Of a DNA stretch of 37,344 nt, positions 25,270 through 33,066 are shown piece after piece. Source of the stretch: Psychrobacter lutiphocae DSM 21542 (GTDB taxonomy: Bacteria > Pseudomonadota > Gammaproteobacteria > Pseudomonadales > Moraxellaceae); assembly GCF_000382145.1 (NCBI RefSeq), contig NZ_KB907650.1:1-37344 (forward strand). The letters are read 5' to 3'. The position numbers and the translations under genes were made by a program. How positions within the stretch are numbered: position 1 is the first letter of the stretch; each line of letters begins with the position of its first letter. Under the pieces are notes generated by a model. It saw nothing but the letters and a program-made list of their open reading frames with translations. It did not search any database and was not told the DNA's origin.

Positions 25270-25851
25270 ATGAGCGTAAACTTTAGCATTAAGCCTTTTG
25301 ATGAACTCAGCCCTGTTGATGTGTATTATATCTTGCACGCACGCTCACAGGTGTTTGTGGTTGAGCAACATTGTGTTTATCAAGACATTGATGAGCTAGA
25401 TTTTGACTGTCAACATTTGGTCATCCACAAAAGCCGGTCTTTGATTGGTTATTGTCGTATTTTGCCCCCAGATGTGGTGGTTAATAACAGCTCATATCCG
25501 CATATCGGACGGGTGCTGGTATTGCCAGAACACAGGGGTAAAGGGCTGGCTCGGCAGATGATGACGCGTGCTATTAAGTTTTGTTATAGCACTTATGGCA
25601 AACATCCTATCCAGATCTCAGCACAGACCTATTTGATTGATTTTTATCAATCTTTAGGCTTTGAAGCGATTAGTGAGCCCTATTTAGAAGATGGGCTTGA
25701 GCACATTGATATGCTGTTGCCTAAGCCGAAGTCTAAATTGCCAGCGCTGGGTACGATGAAGCCAAATTTAAGCGTTAAAAATGTGATCATCAATGTATTG
25801 CTATTATTGTTGGCAGTGATGATTATTGGGATGTTGTATTTATTGATTTAG
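25270..25851 (+). CDS. elaA: ElaA-type GNAT acetyltransferase with C-terminal membrane segment
   Basis: 193 residues. Residues 1-150 match the ElaA family: LHARSQVFVVEQHCVYQDID, then HIGRVLVLPEHRGKGLARQM with the acetyl-CoA loop (HRGKGLA at 88-94), and QISAQTYLIDFYQSLGF with EDGLEHIDML. E. coli ElaA is about 153 residues and soluble. Here a linker (151-169) leads to a strongly hydrophobic end (171-193, NVIINVLLLLLAVMIIGMLY then LLI), which looks like a single C-terminal membrane anchor. The acceptor is unknown even for the family. The anchor would put the enzyme on the cytoplasmic face of the inner membrane. Confidence 0.85.
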   Translation: MSVNFSIKPFDELSPVDVYYILHARSQVFVVEQHCVYQDIDELDFDCQHLVIHKSRSLIGYCRILPPDVVVNNSSYPHIGRVLVLPEHRGKGLARQMMTRAIKFCYSTYGKHPIQISAQTYLIDFYQSLGFEAISEPYLEDGLEHIDMLLPKPKSKLPALGTMKPNLSVKNVIINVLLLLLAVMIIGMLYLLI

Positions 25852-25953
25852 ATAAACACTATCAGCGCACTCTAGATAGACCTTTGAGTAGACAATAAAA
25901 TACAAAAATACATTCTCCGCCCTACTTTTTGATTTTTTATTGTTGATGATTTA

Positions 25954-25986
25954 GGGCATGTCCCTAATAAACATGCCCCTAATAAA
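25954..25986. repeat. Inverted repeat GGGCATGT / ACATGCCC with a small direct repeat
   Basis: Perfect 8-bp arms (25954-25961 and 25971-25978) around 9 bases; CCCTAATAAA occurs at 25962-25971 and 25977-25986. It is 33 bases upstream of the DUF2868 gene. No T-run follows, so regulation or a repeat is more likely than termination. Confidence 0.4.
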
Positions 25987-26018
25987 TAAGAATAAACGAC
26001 CAAGCAACAAGGACTCCC

Positions 26019-27380
26019 ATGCTATCAAAACAAGACCAATTGACCGAGCTGGTGCGTATGCTAGAGGCAAAGGACCATGTGTTTGCCACAGATCCATTGC
26101 TGATTACTGAGCGCATGCAAGATGAACAGGGCTCCCCGATTCAAAAGCTCCATCACCGTGCTGAGCGCATTGATAGCAATGGTGCGTTGACGGGGACTTT
26201 GTCCAAGATTGATGGTCGTATCAAAGGCATCATCTTGATAATGAGCGTACTGTGGTGCATATCTGGGTTTGCTGGACTGTTTGCTTTATTACAAGCCAAT
26301 GTGGTGAATTTCTTTTATGTTTTGGTCTGTCTTCTGGGCTTTCATAGCTTGATGCTACTGGGCTGGCTGGTGTTAACGGTCATTAATAGGGGCAGTCAGT
26401 CACCAAGTATTATCACCAGTTTTATTAGCCCTAAAGCCTTAATTCGCGGTAAAGATGATGTCACACAAGCGGCGGTTGAGCTGTATGATATGCAGTTGCG
26501 CCATACAGGGATGCGCTGGTATCTGGGCAAATTTACCCATCAATTATGGCTGGCGACTTTAACCGGCATGCTGTTTGCTATTATCTTTTTACTCATTGTG
26601 CGTCAATATAGCTTCAGCTGGGAGTCGACCTTGCTGTCAGACAGTGCGCTGATGACGTTGACCCATTGGCTTGGCTGGTTGCCAAGTATGGTAGGCTTTA
26701 GCGTCCCTGATGCCGATGCCGTGGTGCAAAGCCGTCTGGCTACTGAAGCAATGCCGTTGTCGATTGCTAGACAATGGGCAAGCTTACTTATTGGCAGCTT
26801 ATTAATGTATGGGCTATTGCCTCGGGCGCTGGCATGGGCGTTTTGTGCGTTGATGTTCGCTCGTAAAAAGATGACGCTGGATATCAAGCAGCCTTATTAT
26901 CAAAAGATAATTAACTTTTGGCAACGCAAGGTGGTGGATAAAAATGACTTTGTTGAAAAGGTGATTCCGGTTGCGCCTGTCGCAAAAGTGACTCAAGGCA
27001 ATAAGCTAGTGGCGCTATTAGAATACCCTTGCAATGATAAGCTGTGGTATCAAGCGGCAGGCCCTGAGTTTGCGACAGCTCAGGTGATTGACTTTGGCAT
27101 TGTCGATGAGCGTGATGATTTTGACAAATTATATGCCTATTTAGATGAGCATGAGGTGCAAGTATTGCTAGGTATTCATGCGCAAGCATTGCCAGATCGA
27201 GGCACTATGCGTAAGTTACAGAAGATAGCCACGCATGCAAAACAAGGTCTAATTGTGCAGTTGCTAGAGCCTGAAGACGACGCTTCTACCTATTCAGGCG
27301 AAAACGCTGAAAATGAGTCGCTACGATTGCAGCAGTGGCAAGCGGTGCTGGCTGAGTATCAAATTGGGCTGGTTTCATAA
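26019..27380 (+). CDS. DUF2868 membrane protein
   Basis: 453 residues with four hydrophobic segments at about 69-91, 94-122, 176-195 and 253-280, and a soluble C-terminal part (290-453). The N-terminal layout (ITERMQDEQGSP, then TM1-TM2) and the adjacency to a DUF3482 GTPase fit the DUF2868 family, which is commonly encoded next to that GTPase in beta- and gammaproteobacteria. The C-terminal region AQVIDFGIVDERDDFDKLYA...HEVQVLLGIHAQALPDRGTM looks like a small alpha/beta domain. Function unknown; membrane partner of the GTPase is the natural inference. Ribosome site AAGGACTCCC before the ATG. Confidence 0.8.
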   Translation: MLSKQDQLTELVRMLEAKDHVFATDPLLITERMQDEQGSPIQKLHHRAERIDSNGALTGTLSKIDGRIKGIILIMSVLWCISGFAGLFALLQANVVNFFYVLVCLLGFHSLMLLGWLVLTVINRGSQSPSIITSFISPKALIRGKDDVTQAAVELYDMQLRHTGMRWYLGKFTHQLWLATLTGMLFAIIFLLIVRQYSFSWESTLLSDSALMTLTHWLGWLPSMVGFSVPDADAVVQSRLATEAMPLSIARQWASLLIGSLLMYGLLPRALAWAFCALMFARKKMTLDIKQPYYQKIINFWQRKVVDKNDFVEKVIPVAPVAKVTQGNKLVALLEYPCNDKLWYQAAGPEFATAQVIDFGIVDERDDFDKLYAYLDEHEVQVLLGIHAQALPDRGTMRKLQKIATHAKQGLIVQLLEPEDDASTYSGENAENESLRLQQWQAVLAEYQIGLVS

Positions 27381-27460
27381 GACTATACCAGTTTCATAAG
27401 ACTATACCGGTTTTATAAGATTATACTGGTTTTATAAAATTGAACTGACTCTATAAAACC
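27372..27460. repeat. 19-bp minisatellite, about 4.7 copies, starting in the DUF2868 stop region
   Basis: Units begin at 27372, 27391, 27410 and 27429 with a partial at 27448. Unit 1 is GTTTCATAAGACTATACCA and unit 2 differs at one base; later units diverge. The DUF2868 stop codon (27378-27380) is inside unit 1, so copies of the coding end continue into the intergenic region. Confidence 0.92.
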
Positions 27461-27554
27461 AATAGCAAAAACCGCCCCACTCTACTCTGTTTTCTAGTTT
27501 TTTTTATTTATCCCTATAATCGCAGTATTTAATTAACCCTTATCTGAGTATCTT

Positions 27555-29258
27555 ATGAGCACCCAACAACCCAACCAACAGCGACCCAACCCTGGTTTAT
27601 TCAGTGACAAAGCTTTTGACGCCACCGAAATCAATCAACCAAATTCAGCGCAAACAACATTTACTCAAACAGCAGTGGATGCTAAGTCAGCTTATCCCAC
27701 TTCAGAAGCAGCGCATGCTAATACGCTTGATAGCAATATGAATAACAGCGCCAATACAAGCCATAACATGGATAATGAGAATACAAATACTGCTCAGCCA
27801 AAAAGTATGAGCGACTATTTGCACAGTATTCCTAAAACCACCCTTGCCAGTGGTGAACCGTTAAAGCTGGCGGTCGTGGGTCATACCAATACTGGTAAAA
27901 CTTCGATTTTGCGTACCTTATTGCGAGACATGTATTTTGGTGAAGTCAAAAACGAAGCAGCCACCACCCGCCATGTTGAGCGTGCGGTGATCAGTGACAG
28001 CCAAACCGGTGAAGCACTGGTCGCCTTATTTGACACCCCAGGGTTGGAAGATGCCTCAGGTCTGATGGACTGGCTTGAGGACAATACCGCCAGTCGCCGT
28101 GATGGTATCGAGCGTTTGCAACAGTTTTTGGTCAGTGACTTAGCAAAAGGCGATGCTCAAGGTGGTGATATCAGCCCGCTAGATGACTATTCACAAGAGG
28201 CAAAAGTTATCCGCCAATTGCTGGCAAGTGATATGGCTATCTATGTCATCGATGCCCGTGAGCCTGTACTTGGCAAATACAAAGATGAGTTGACTATTTT
28301 GTCTTGGGCAGCAATCCCTGTGATGCCGGTGTTTAACTTTACTGATAGCCAAGATGCCAATATTGAAGACTGGCAAACCATGCTGGCACGCCGCAATCTA
28401 CATATTTCAACTCGTTTTGACTCGGTTGCCTTTGAGTTTGAAGATGAGATGACCCTGTGGACTAACTTAGCGACCATGCTGACTCACGCTGAGACCTTAG
28501 AGCAACTGGTTAGCCGTCGCCGTGAAGATTGGGCGCAGCTGTATGAGCAAGCAATGATAATTATTGCTCACTTCTTGCTGAATGTCGCCGCTTATGTGCG
28601 TGAAATTGATGATGAAGATGATCCGCTGCCTGTGCTTAATGAGATGCAAGAAGCAGTACGCCAAAGTGAGCGTACGATGCAAGGTAAGCTGATGAATCTG
28701 TATAAGTTTTATGACAATACAGCAATTGTCACACCATTGAAGCTAAGTGAATATCAGCAAGATCCCTTTGATCCTGAATTACTAAAAAGCTATGGCTTGC
28801 GCACCACTTCTGGCGCAGCAGCAGGCGCTTTGTTAGGGCTTGGAATTGATGCGGCAGCTTTGGGTACGACGTTAGGACTGGGCGCTGCTCTAGGTGGTCT
28901 TGCAGGCGGTATACTGTCGAATACCAGCACCATTGCTGATAAGCTCACTGGCGTAAAGCGTCTGTATATTGATCCTGCCACCCTAACCTTGCTGGCGACC
29001 CGCTCCCTAGATCTTCTGGCTTCTTTACGCCATCGTGGTCATGCAGCCAAAGCAGATACACCAATTGCAGAATTGCAGCAGACCACTACTCCGCCTTGGG
29101 ATCCAAATAAGCTGCCTAGCGAGCTGAAAAAAGCCCGTAGCAAACCACAATGGAGTAGCTTAAGTAGCGGTAAAAGTGACACTGCCTTTGAGCTGCGCGC
29201 CGATGCGGCTTGGTCTTTGTCCGATAAGCTTAGACGCTCAAGACAAGCTGAAGATTAA
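27555..29258 (+). CDS. DUF3482-type GTPase
   Basis: 567 residues. N-terminal 1-88 is low-complexity, rich in Asn, Gln, Thr and Ser, and probably disordered. A TrmE/Era-type G domain follows: G1 GHTNTGKTS (109-117), possible G2 Thr in EAATTRHVE, G3 FDTPGLED (159-166), and G4 as NFTD (261-264), where the usual Lys of NKxD is Phe. The C-terminal DUF3482 region contains a Gly/Ala-rich hydrophobic stretch (roughly 415-455: GAAAGALLGLGIDAAALGTT and on) that could dip into a membrane. It pairs with the DUF2868 membrane protein just upstream. The process is unknown. Confidence 0.85.
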   Translation: MSTQQPNQQRPNPGLFSDKAFDATEINQPNSAQTTFTQTAVDAKSAYPTSEAAHANTLDSNMNNSANTSHNMDNENTNTAQPKSMSDYLHSIPKTTLASGEPLKLAVVGHTNTGKTSILRTLLRDMYFGEVKNEAATTRHVERAVISDSQTGEALVALFDTPGLEDASGLMDWLEDNTASRRDGIERLQQFLVSDLAKGDAQGGDISPLDDYSQEAKVIRQLLASDMAIYVIDAREPVLGKYKDELTILSWAAIPVMPVFNFTDSQDANIEDWQTMLARRNLHISTRFDSVAFEFEDEMTLWTNLATMLTHAETLEQLVSRRREDWAQLYEQAMIIIAHFLLNVAAYVREIDDEDDPLPVLNEMQEAVRQSERTMQGKLMNLYKFYDNTAIVTPLKLSEYQQDPFDPELLKSYGLRTTSGAAAGALLGLGIDAAALGTTLGLGAALGGLAGGILSNTSTIADKLTGVKRLYIDPATLTLLATRSLDLLASLRHRGHAAKADTPIAELQQTTTPPWDPNKLPSELKKARSKPQWSSLSSGKSDTAFELRADAAWSLSDKLRRSRQAED

Positions 29259-29274
29259 GACAAGCTGAAGGTTA
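29241..29274. repeat. 17-bp tandem duplication spanning the GTPase stop
   Basis: AGACAAGCTGAAGATTA (29241-29257) is followed directly by AGACAAGCTGAAGGTTA (29258-29274), one mismatch. The TAA stop of the GTPase gene spans the junction. Confidence 0.85.
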
Positions 29275-29281
29275 ATGATTG

Positions 29282-29327
29282 GGATTAAGAGCGGTGGCTA
29301 ACTTTTAATACCATCCACTCTTAATCC
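29282..29327. terminator. Bidirectional terminator between convergent genes
   Basis: GGATTAAGAG (29282-29291) pairs perfectly with CTCTTAATCC (29318-29327), followed by TTT. It lies between the plus-strand GTPase gene and the minus-strand ArsA-like gene, which converge here. The 26-base loop is long and includes partly pairing GGTGG/CCATCC. Confidence 0.5.
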
Positions 29328-29390
29328 TTTACCCTCTAAATCCCTTGATCCTACTCTCTCATAATCCTATCTAAGCCTAGCTGATAGGGT

Positions 29391-30419
29391 TTAATTCAAC
29401 TGTTGTAATTGAGCGACGCCACGCACATCCGTTTGCTGTAAATAAATGGCATACAATGGATAGTGGCTAAAATAATGCTCAATATTGGCAACCATCTTTT
29501 GTTGACGTGCAGCTCGTTGCTGCCAAAATGCATCTTGCTGCTGCGGCTGAATCAACTGATTCACTACCAATGCAGCTGGTGCTAAATCGGCTTGTTTGAG
29601 CTGGGTTACGGCACGACGAGTTTCTTCTATGGGCAGATTATCCGCTGTGAGTACAAATACCAAAGCGGTTTTTTGCTTGTCGTGTAATAGCGCTCCTGCT
29701 TTACGGAATAATTCTTTGCGCTTATTAAGCACTTCCACCGCCTGTTGCCAACGGTCTACGGGTTTGGCATCAGCAAAGGGGTTGCTAATATCACGCTTAC
29801 TGCCAGTCAAGCTGTTTTCTGCCAGTTTATTGCCTGCCAGATGCTCAGCAGCCCCTTTTAACTTAGCTTGGCGACGCTGTTGTGACAATAGCCCTTCTGT
29901 CCATGCGGCCATCATCTCCGGCAAGCTTAACAAACGCAAGGTATGCCCAGTTGGTGCCGTATCAAACACTATATGCTGATATTCATTGTGCTCAGTGGCA
30001 TCGACCAGATGCTGACAAATGGCCTCTAACATAGCTGCTTCTTGAGCACCTGGAGCACTTTTTGACAGCTGCAAATGCTGTTTTATTTTAGGCAACATAT
30101 CTGGATTTGCATAACCGCTGATGGTGCGCTCAACTTTGGCAAAATGGGCGTCAATAATGACATCGGGATTGAGCTCTAGCGCATCTAAGTTATCGCTAAG
30201 CGTTTTTGCTTTGTTGGTGAGCTTCACATCAAATACATCGCCCAAGCTGTGCGCTGGATCTGTTGAGATGATTAACGTCTTTTGTCCTTGTGCGGCAAAT
30301 TGTGACGCAAGCGCTGCGGCTGTGGTGGTCTTACCGACACCGCCCTTACCACCAACGAAGACGATCGGAATGTGCTGCAATTGTTCAACAAGTTTATTTA
30401 AAGTTTGCATGGTTTGCAT
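29391..30419 (-). CDS. ArsA/Get3-family ATPase
   Basis: 342 residues of the SIMIBI class, single ATPase domain. Seen: deviant Walker A GGKGGVGKTT (23-32), switch I STDPAHSLGDVFD (52-64), and switch II FDTAPTGHTLRLL. It has about half the length of the two-domain ArsA of arsenic operons, and none of the arsenic genes is nearby, so an arsenite-pump role is unlikely. Single-domain members include Get3/TRC40, which deliver tail-anchored proteins. The gene just upstream encodes a small protein ending in Cys-Cys, with a CstA-family transporter beyond. Start at MQTMQTLN or at the internal ATG 30410; neither has a good ribosome site. Confidence 0.85.
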   Translation of the reverse strand: MQTMQTLNKLVEQLQHIPIVFVGGKGGVGKTTTAAALASQFAAQGQKTLIISTDPAHSLGDVFDVKLTNKAKTLSDNLDALELNPDVIIDAHFAKVERTISGYANPDMLPKIKQHLQLSKSAPGAQEAAMLEAICQHLVDATEHNEYQHIVFDTAPTGHTLRLLSLPEMMAAWTEGLLSQQRRQAKLKGAAEHLAGNKLAENSLTGSKRDISNPFADAKPVDRWQQAVEVLNKRKELFRKAGALLHDKQKTALVFVLTADNLPIEETRRAVTQLKQADLAPAALVVNQLIQPQQQDAFWQQRAARQQKMVANIEHYFSHYPLYAIYLQQTDVRGVAQLQQLN

Positions 30420-30435
30420 AAAAGGCGCACTCTTG

Positions 30436-30461
30436 TTTTATAGATAGATTTTATAGATAGA
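30436..30461. repeat. 13-bp tandem duplication
   Basis: TTTTATAGATAGA twice in a row, between the Cys-Cys protein stop (30513) and the ArsA-like start; more TAGATAGA-like sequence follows to 30475. It is the 3' flank of the upstream minus-strand gene. Confidence 0.75.
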
Positions 30462-30512
30462 TGAGTAGATAGACAGAGATGATTAATTTACATCTGATAA
30501 GTGGCTGTTATA

Positions 30513-30782
30513 TTAACAGCAGCCGCCATGTTGTAATGGACAGCGTGGCATGCCCATTCGTAAATGCCATTGATGAAAATGCTCCAAGAATATGGGCTGT
30601 AACTCTAGAGTATAAAAGCTGGCAGGATTATCAATACCCAAGCTTTCGCAAAACAATAGCAGCATGAATAAATCCTCTTCATCACGGGCGGCTCGAGCAA
30701 GGGTCTGCCGATATGGAGCGTGATAAAACTCATTTAACCCTGCCACAAAGCGTCGCCACAATGACTCTTGTTTGATTTGCAT
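30513..30782 (-). CDS. Small protein ending in Cys-Cys (cory-CC-star-like)
   Basis: 89 residues, helical and rich in aromatic and acidic residues (GLNEFYHAPYRQTLARAARD, EEDLFMLLLFCESLGI), ending MPRCPLQHGGCC at the stop codon. A protein of this size with a terminal Cys-Cys, encoded beside an ArsA-family ATPase, fits what I recall of the cory-CC-star family of proteobacterial proteins with no known function. GAGG lies 7 bases before the ATG. The terminal Cys pair together with an upstream Cys suggests a metal or thiol-chemistry site, possibly a client or partner of the ATPase. That last point is inference. Confidence 0.7.
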   Translation of the reverse strand: MQIKQESLWRRFVAGLNEFYHAPYRQTLARAARDEEDLFMLLLFCESLGIDNPASFYTLELQPIFLEHFHQWHLRMGMPRCPLQHGGCC

Positions 30783-30860
30783 GGTTTGTCCTCGGTTAGC
30801 CGTTGTTAAACTTATTTTACTGGTATAGTCTGCGAAATACTAAACGGTTACGGTGTTAAC

Positions 30861-30992
30861 CTCGCTAAGCCTACATTTGTAGTACTTTCGCTCGGTTGCC
30901 TTGTAACGATTTTATACCTTTTCTGAAAAATAACCTATCTTTGTCAAACTCGCTAAACCTACTACTTGTAGCGTTTGCACTCGTTTTCCTTG
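30861..30992. repeat. Two copies of a 43-44-bp intergenic repeat
   Basis: 30861-30903 and 30949-30992 align along their length (CTCGCTAA.CCTAC...TTGTAG...TT.C.CTCG.TT.CCTTG). Each contains a short CTAC/GTAG stem. They fill much of the 371-bp gap (30783-31153) between the CstA-family stop and the Cys-Cys protein start; outside them and the terminator at 31063 nothing gene-like is seen. The promoter for the Cys-Cys protein and ArsA-like genes should lie here but was not resolved. Confidence 0.6.
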
Positions 30993-31062
30993 ATAGCTTA
31001 ATTTTTAGATTTGGTATTAGATTTCTTTGACTATTATTTACTGGTATGTCATATTATGGCAC

Positions 31063-31095
31063 AAAAAAACGCCAACTTAACGTCAGCGTTTTTTT
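31063..31095 (-). terminator. Rho-independent terminator of the CstA-family gene
   Basis: AAAAAAACGC (31063-31072) and GCGTTTTTTT (31086-31095): perfect 10-base arms with a T-run in both directions. It lies 58 bases after the stop of the minus-strand transporter gene. Confidence 0.88.
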
Positions 31096-31153
31096 AGACT
31101 ATATTTCAAATTTTAAACTATATTTCAAGCAATGTTTTTACTGCTATATCCTT

Positions 31154-32821
31154 CTAAGACTTATATTGACGCCACTCTTTACGCAATACAGAGAAGCTTT
31201 CAAAAGTCACTAGAATAGTGGCAATTAAAATCACAATATCTAAGAAGATTAGCAACCAGTTTTTATCCATATAGAAGGTTTTTAACTGTAAGATTAAAGC
31301 AAAAATAGCCATCACCAATAAGAAAGATAACGGCGCTAAAGTGTACCAAACGGTTTTACCTTTGCGTAATAAAATTACCGTCACAATCATTAAGGTCAAT
31401 GCCGCCATTAACTGGTTGGTGGTACCAAATAGAGGCCAGATTAACATACCACCTGAACCATCTGCACCACCGGCACCAAAGGCAATTAACAAACAGCTGC
31501 CTACGGCTAATAAAGTGGCAACCACGCCTTTTTTCAAGGCTGGCAAGTTGTACACTTCACCGAACTCTTGAAAAATATAACGCTGTAAACGCACTCCTGT
31601 ATCCATGGTAGTGCCCGCAAATAAGGCAGCCATTACCGTTAAGATGGTCTGTGACAATACAATATCAATGCCCATACCGTTGTTTAAGATGGTCGCACCA
31701 CCGTCAATAAAGGCACCAATTGAACCATCACCGAACTTTTGATATACCGCTTCCCAGTCTGCTAAAGTCGCAAAACCAGCTGTGGCTGCCAAGATAGCAC
31801 CAAGTGCCAGTAGACCTTCACCAACGGCACCGAAGTAGCCCACGAAGCGCACATCTTCTTCTTTATCGATTTGCTTAGAAGTTGTACCAGTCGCCACCAG
31901 ACCGTGGAAACCTGAGATGGCACCACAAGCCACAGTAACAAACAGCAATGGCATGATTGAAGGTGTGGTCGCCGGTAAGTTGTGGTTAAATGCTGGCGCA
32001 ACAATATCAGGCGTTGCAATAAAGATTGCACCGTATAATAAAATCAAGCCGACGAACAGCTGCAAACCGTTAATATAGTCACGAGGCTGTAACAGCATCC
32101 AGACCGGTAATAACGAAGCAATGGCGGCATAGAAAAATAGGAATAGAATCCAAACGGCATTATCTGGCAATCCAAATAGTGTTTCTGGAATAGCAACCGG
32201 TACCATAGAGCCTAGATAAATTAAGCCATACAGTGCTATAACACCGAATAAAGACACCCAAGCTAAGTTCATCTTAAAGCGATAAATACACTGACCAATA
32301 ATGGCTGCCACTACCAAAGCACCCCAGACAGGAATCACTGAAGTTGGGGTTTTGATCATCATATTGGCAATCACAACACCAAATACAGCGTTCACCATCA
32401 GTAGCAATAAGAAGATGACTACCATCATTAAGGTGCGTACACGGCCGCCCATTACTGAGCCGGCAATACTACCGATTGACTGACCCTTGTTGCGCACACT
32501 CGCCCAAGTGGCAGACATATCATGAACACCGGCCATAAAGATGGTGCCCAACACTACCCAGATCATAGCAGGCACCCAACCCCAAATTACAGCGATAGCA
32601 GGACCAATAATAGGCGCTGCACCAGCAACGGAGGTAAAGTGATGTCCCCATAATACGTATTTATTAGTGGGCACATAGTCGATACCATCTTGCATGGTAT
32701 GAGCAGGGGTTGCAATAGAGTTATCTAAGCCTAAGATTTGCTTGGCAAAAAACTTTGAATATACCAAGTAGCCTATCAACATGGCTAGAATACCAAACAG
32801 TAAGACAATAGCACTGTTCAT
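31154..32821 (-). CDS. Carbon starvation CstA-family transporter (short form)
   Basis: A 555-residue integral membrane protein with about 14 hydrophobic segments. The N-terminal signature is clear: DGIDYVPTNKYVLWGHHFTS (46-65), VAGAAPIIGPAIAVIWGW, and VHDMSATWASVRNKGQSIG. Also GAISGFHGLVATGTTSKQI and GTTNQLMAALTLM. E. coli CstA and BtsT are about 700 residues and take up peptides and pyruvate; this is the shorter type, probably importing pyruvate or a related small carbon source. The usual YbdD-like small partner gene is absent. AGGAGGAATAA gives an excellent ribosome site. It has its own promoter at 32903-32930 and terminator at 31063-31095. Confidence 0.92.
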   Translation of the reverse strand: MNSAIVLLFGILAMLIGYLVYSKFFAKQILGLDNSIATPAHTMQDGIDYVPTNKYVLWGHHFTSVAGAAPIIGPAIAVIWGWVPAMIWVVLGTIFMAGVHDMSATWASVRNKGQSIGSIAGSVMGGRVRTLMMVVIFLLLLMVNAVFGVVIANMMIKTPTSVIPVWGALVVAAIIGQCIYRFKMNLAWVSLFGVIALYGLIYLGSMVPVAIPETLFGLPDNAVWILFLFFYAAIASLLPVWMLLQPRDYINGLQLFVGLILLYGAIFIATPDIVAPAFNHNLPATTPSIMPLLFVTVACGAISGFHGLVATGTTSKQIDKEEDVRFVGYFGAVGEGLLALGAILAATAGFATLADWEAVYQKFGDGSIGAFIDGGATILNNGMGIDIVLSQTILTVMAALFAGTTMDTGVRLQRYIFQEFGEVYNLPALKKGVVATLLAVGSCLLIAFGAGGADGSGGMLIWPLFGTTNQLMAALTLMIVTVILLRKGKTVWYTLAPLSFLLVMAIFALILQLKTFYMDKNWLLIFLDIVILIATILVTFESFSVLRKEWRQYKS

Positions 32822-32902
32822 TTATTCCTCCTAAAAGAGTTGGTTTTGACAGATGCAAGTGTGTATTTTTAATACATTAATCATATCTATATATTGTGAT
32901 TT

Positions 32903-32930
32903 ATTATATTTTGATGTTAAAAACTGACAA
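32903..32930 (-). promoter_or_regulatory. Sigma70 promoter of the CstA-family gene
   Basis: On the minus strand TTGTCA (32930-32925), 16 bases, TATAAT (32908-32903): 5/6 and 6/6 consensus matches. It predicts a leader of about 75 bases before the AGGAGG ribosome site. No CRP-like palindrome was recognised upstream. Confidence 0.7.
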
Positions 32931-33066
32931 CAATATACTGTGTATTGACAAAAACACTCCCTGTCGTTGCTTTGTATGACTATAACCATAGTCTATTAAC
33001 TCAGTAATTTATGCAAGATACTTTACACAAATTATTTTATCTACAAATGTTTGTTTTTAATAGACT

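Noticed and set aside
29391..30419. Arsenic resistance operon
   Set aside because: The ATPase is single-domain and no arsR, arsB, arsC or arsD-like gene is present.
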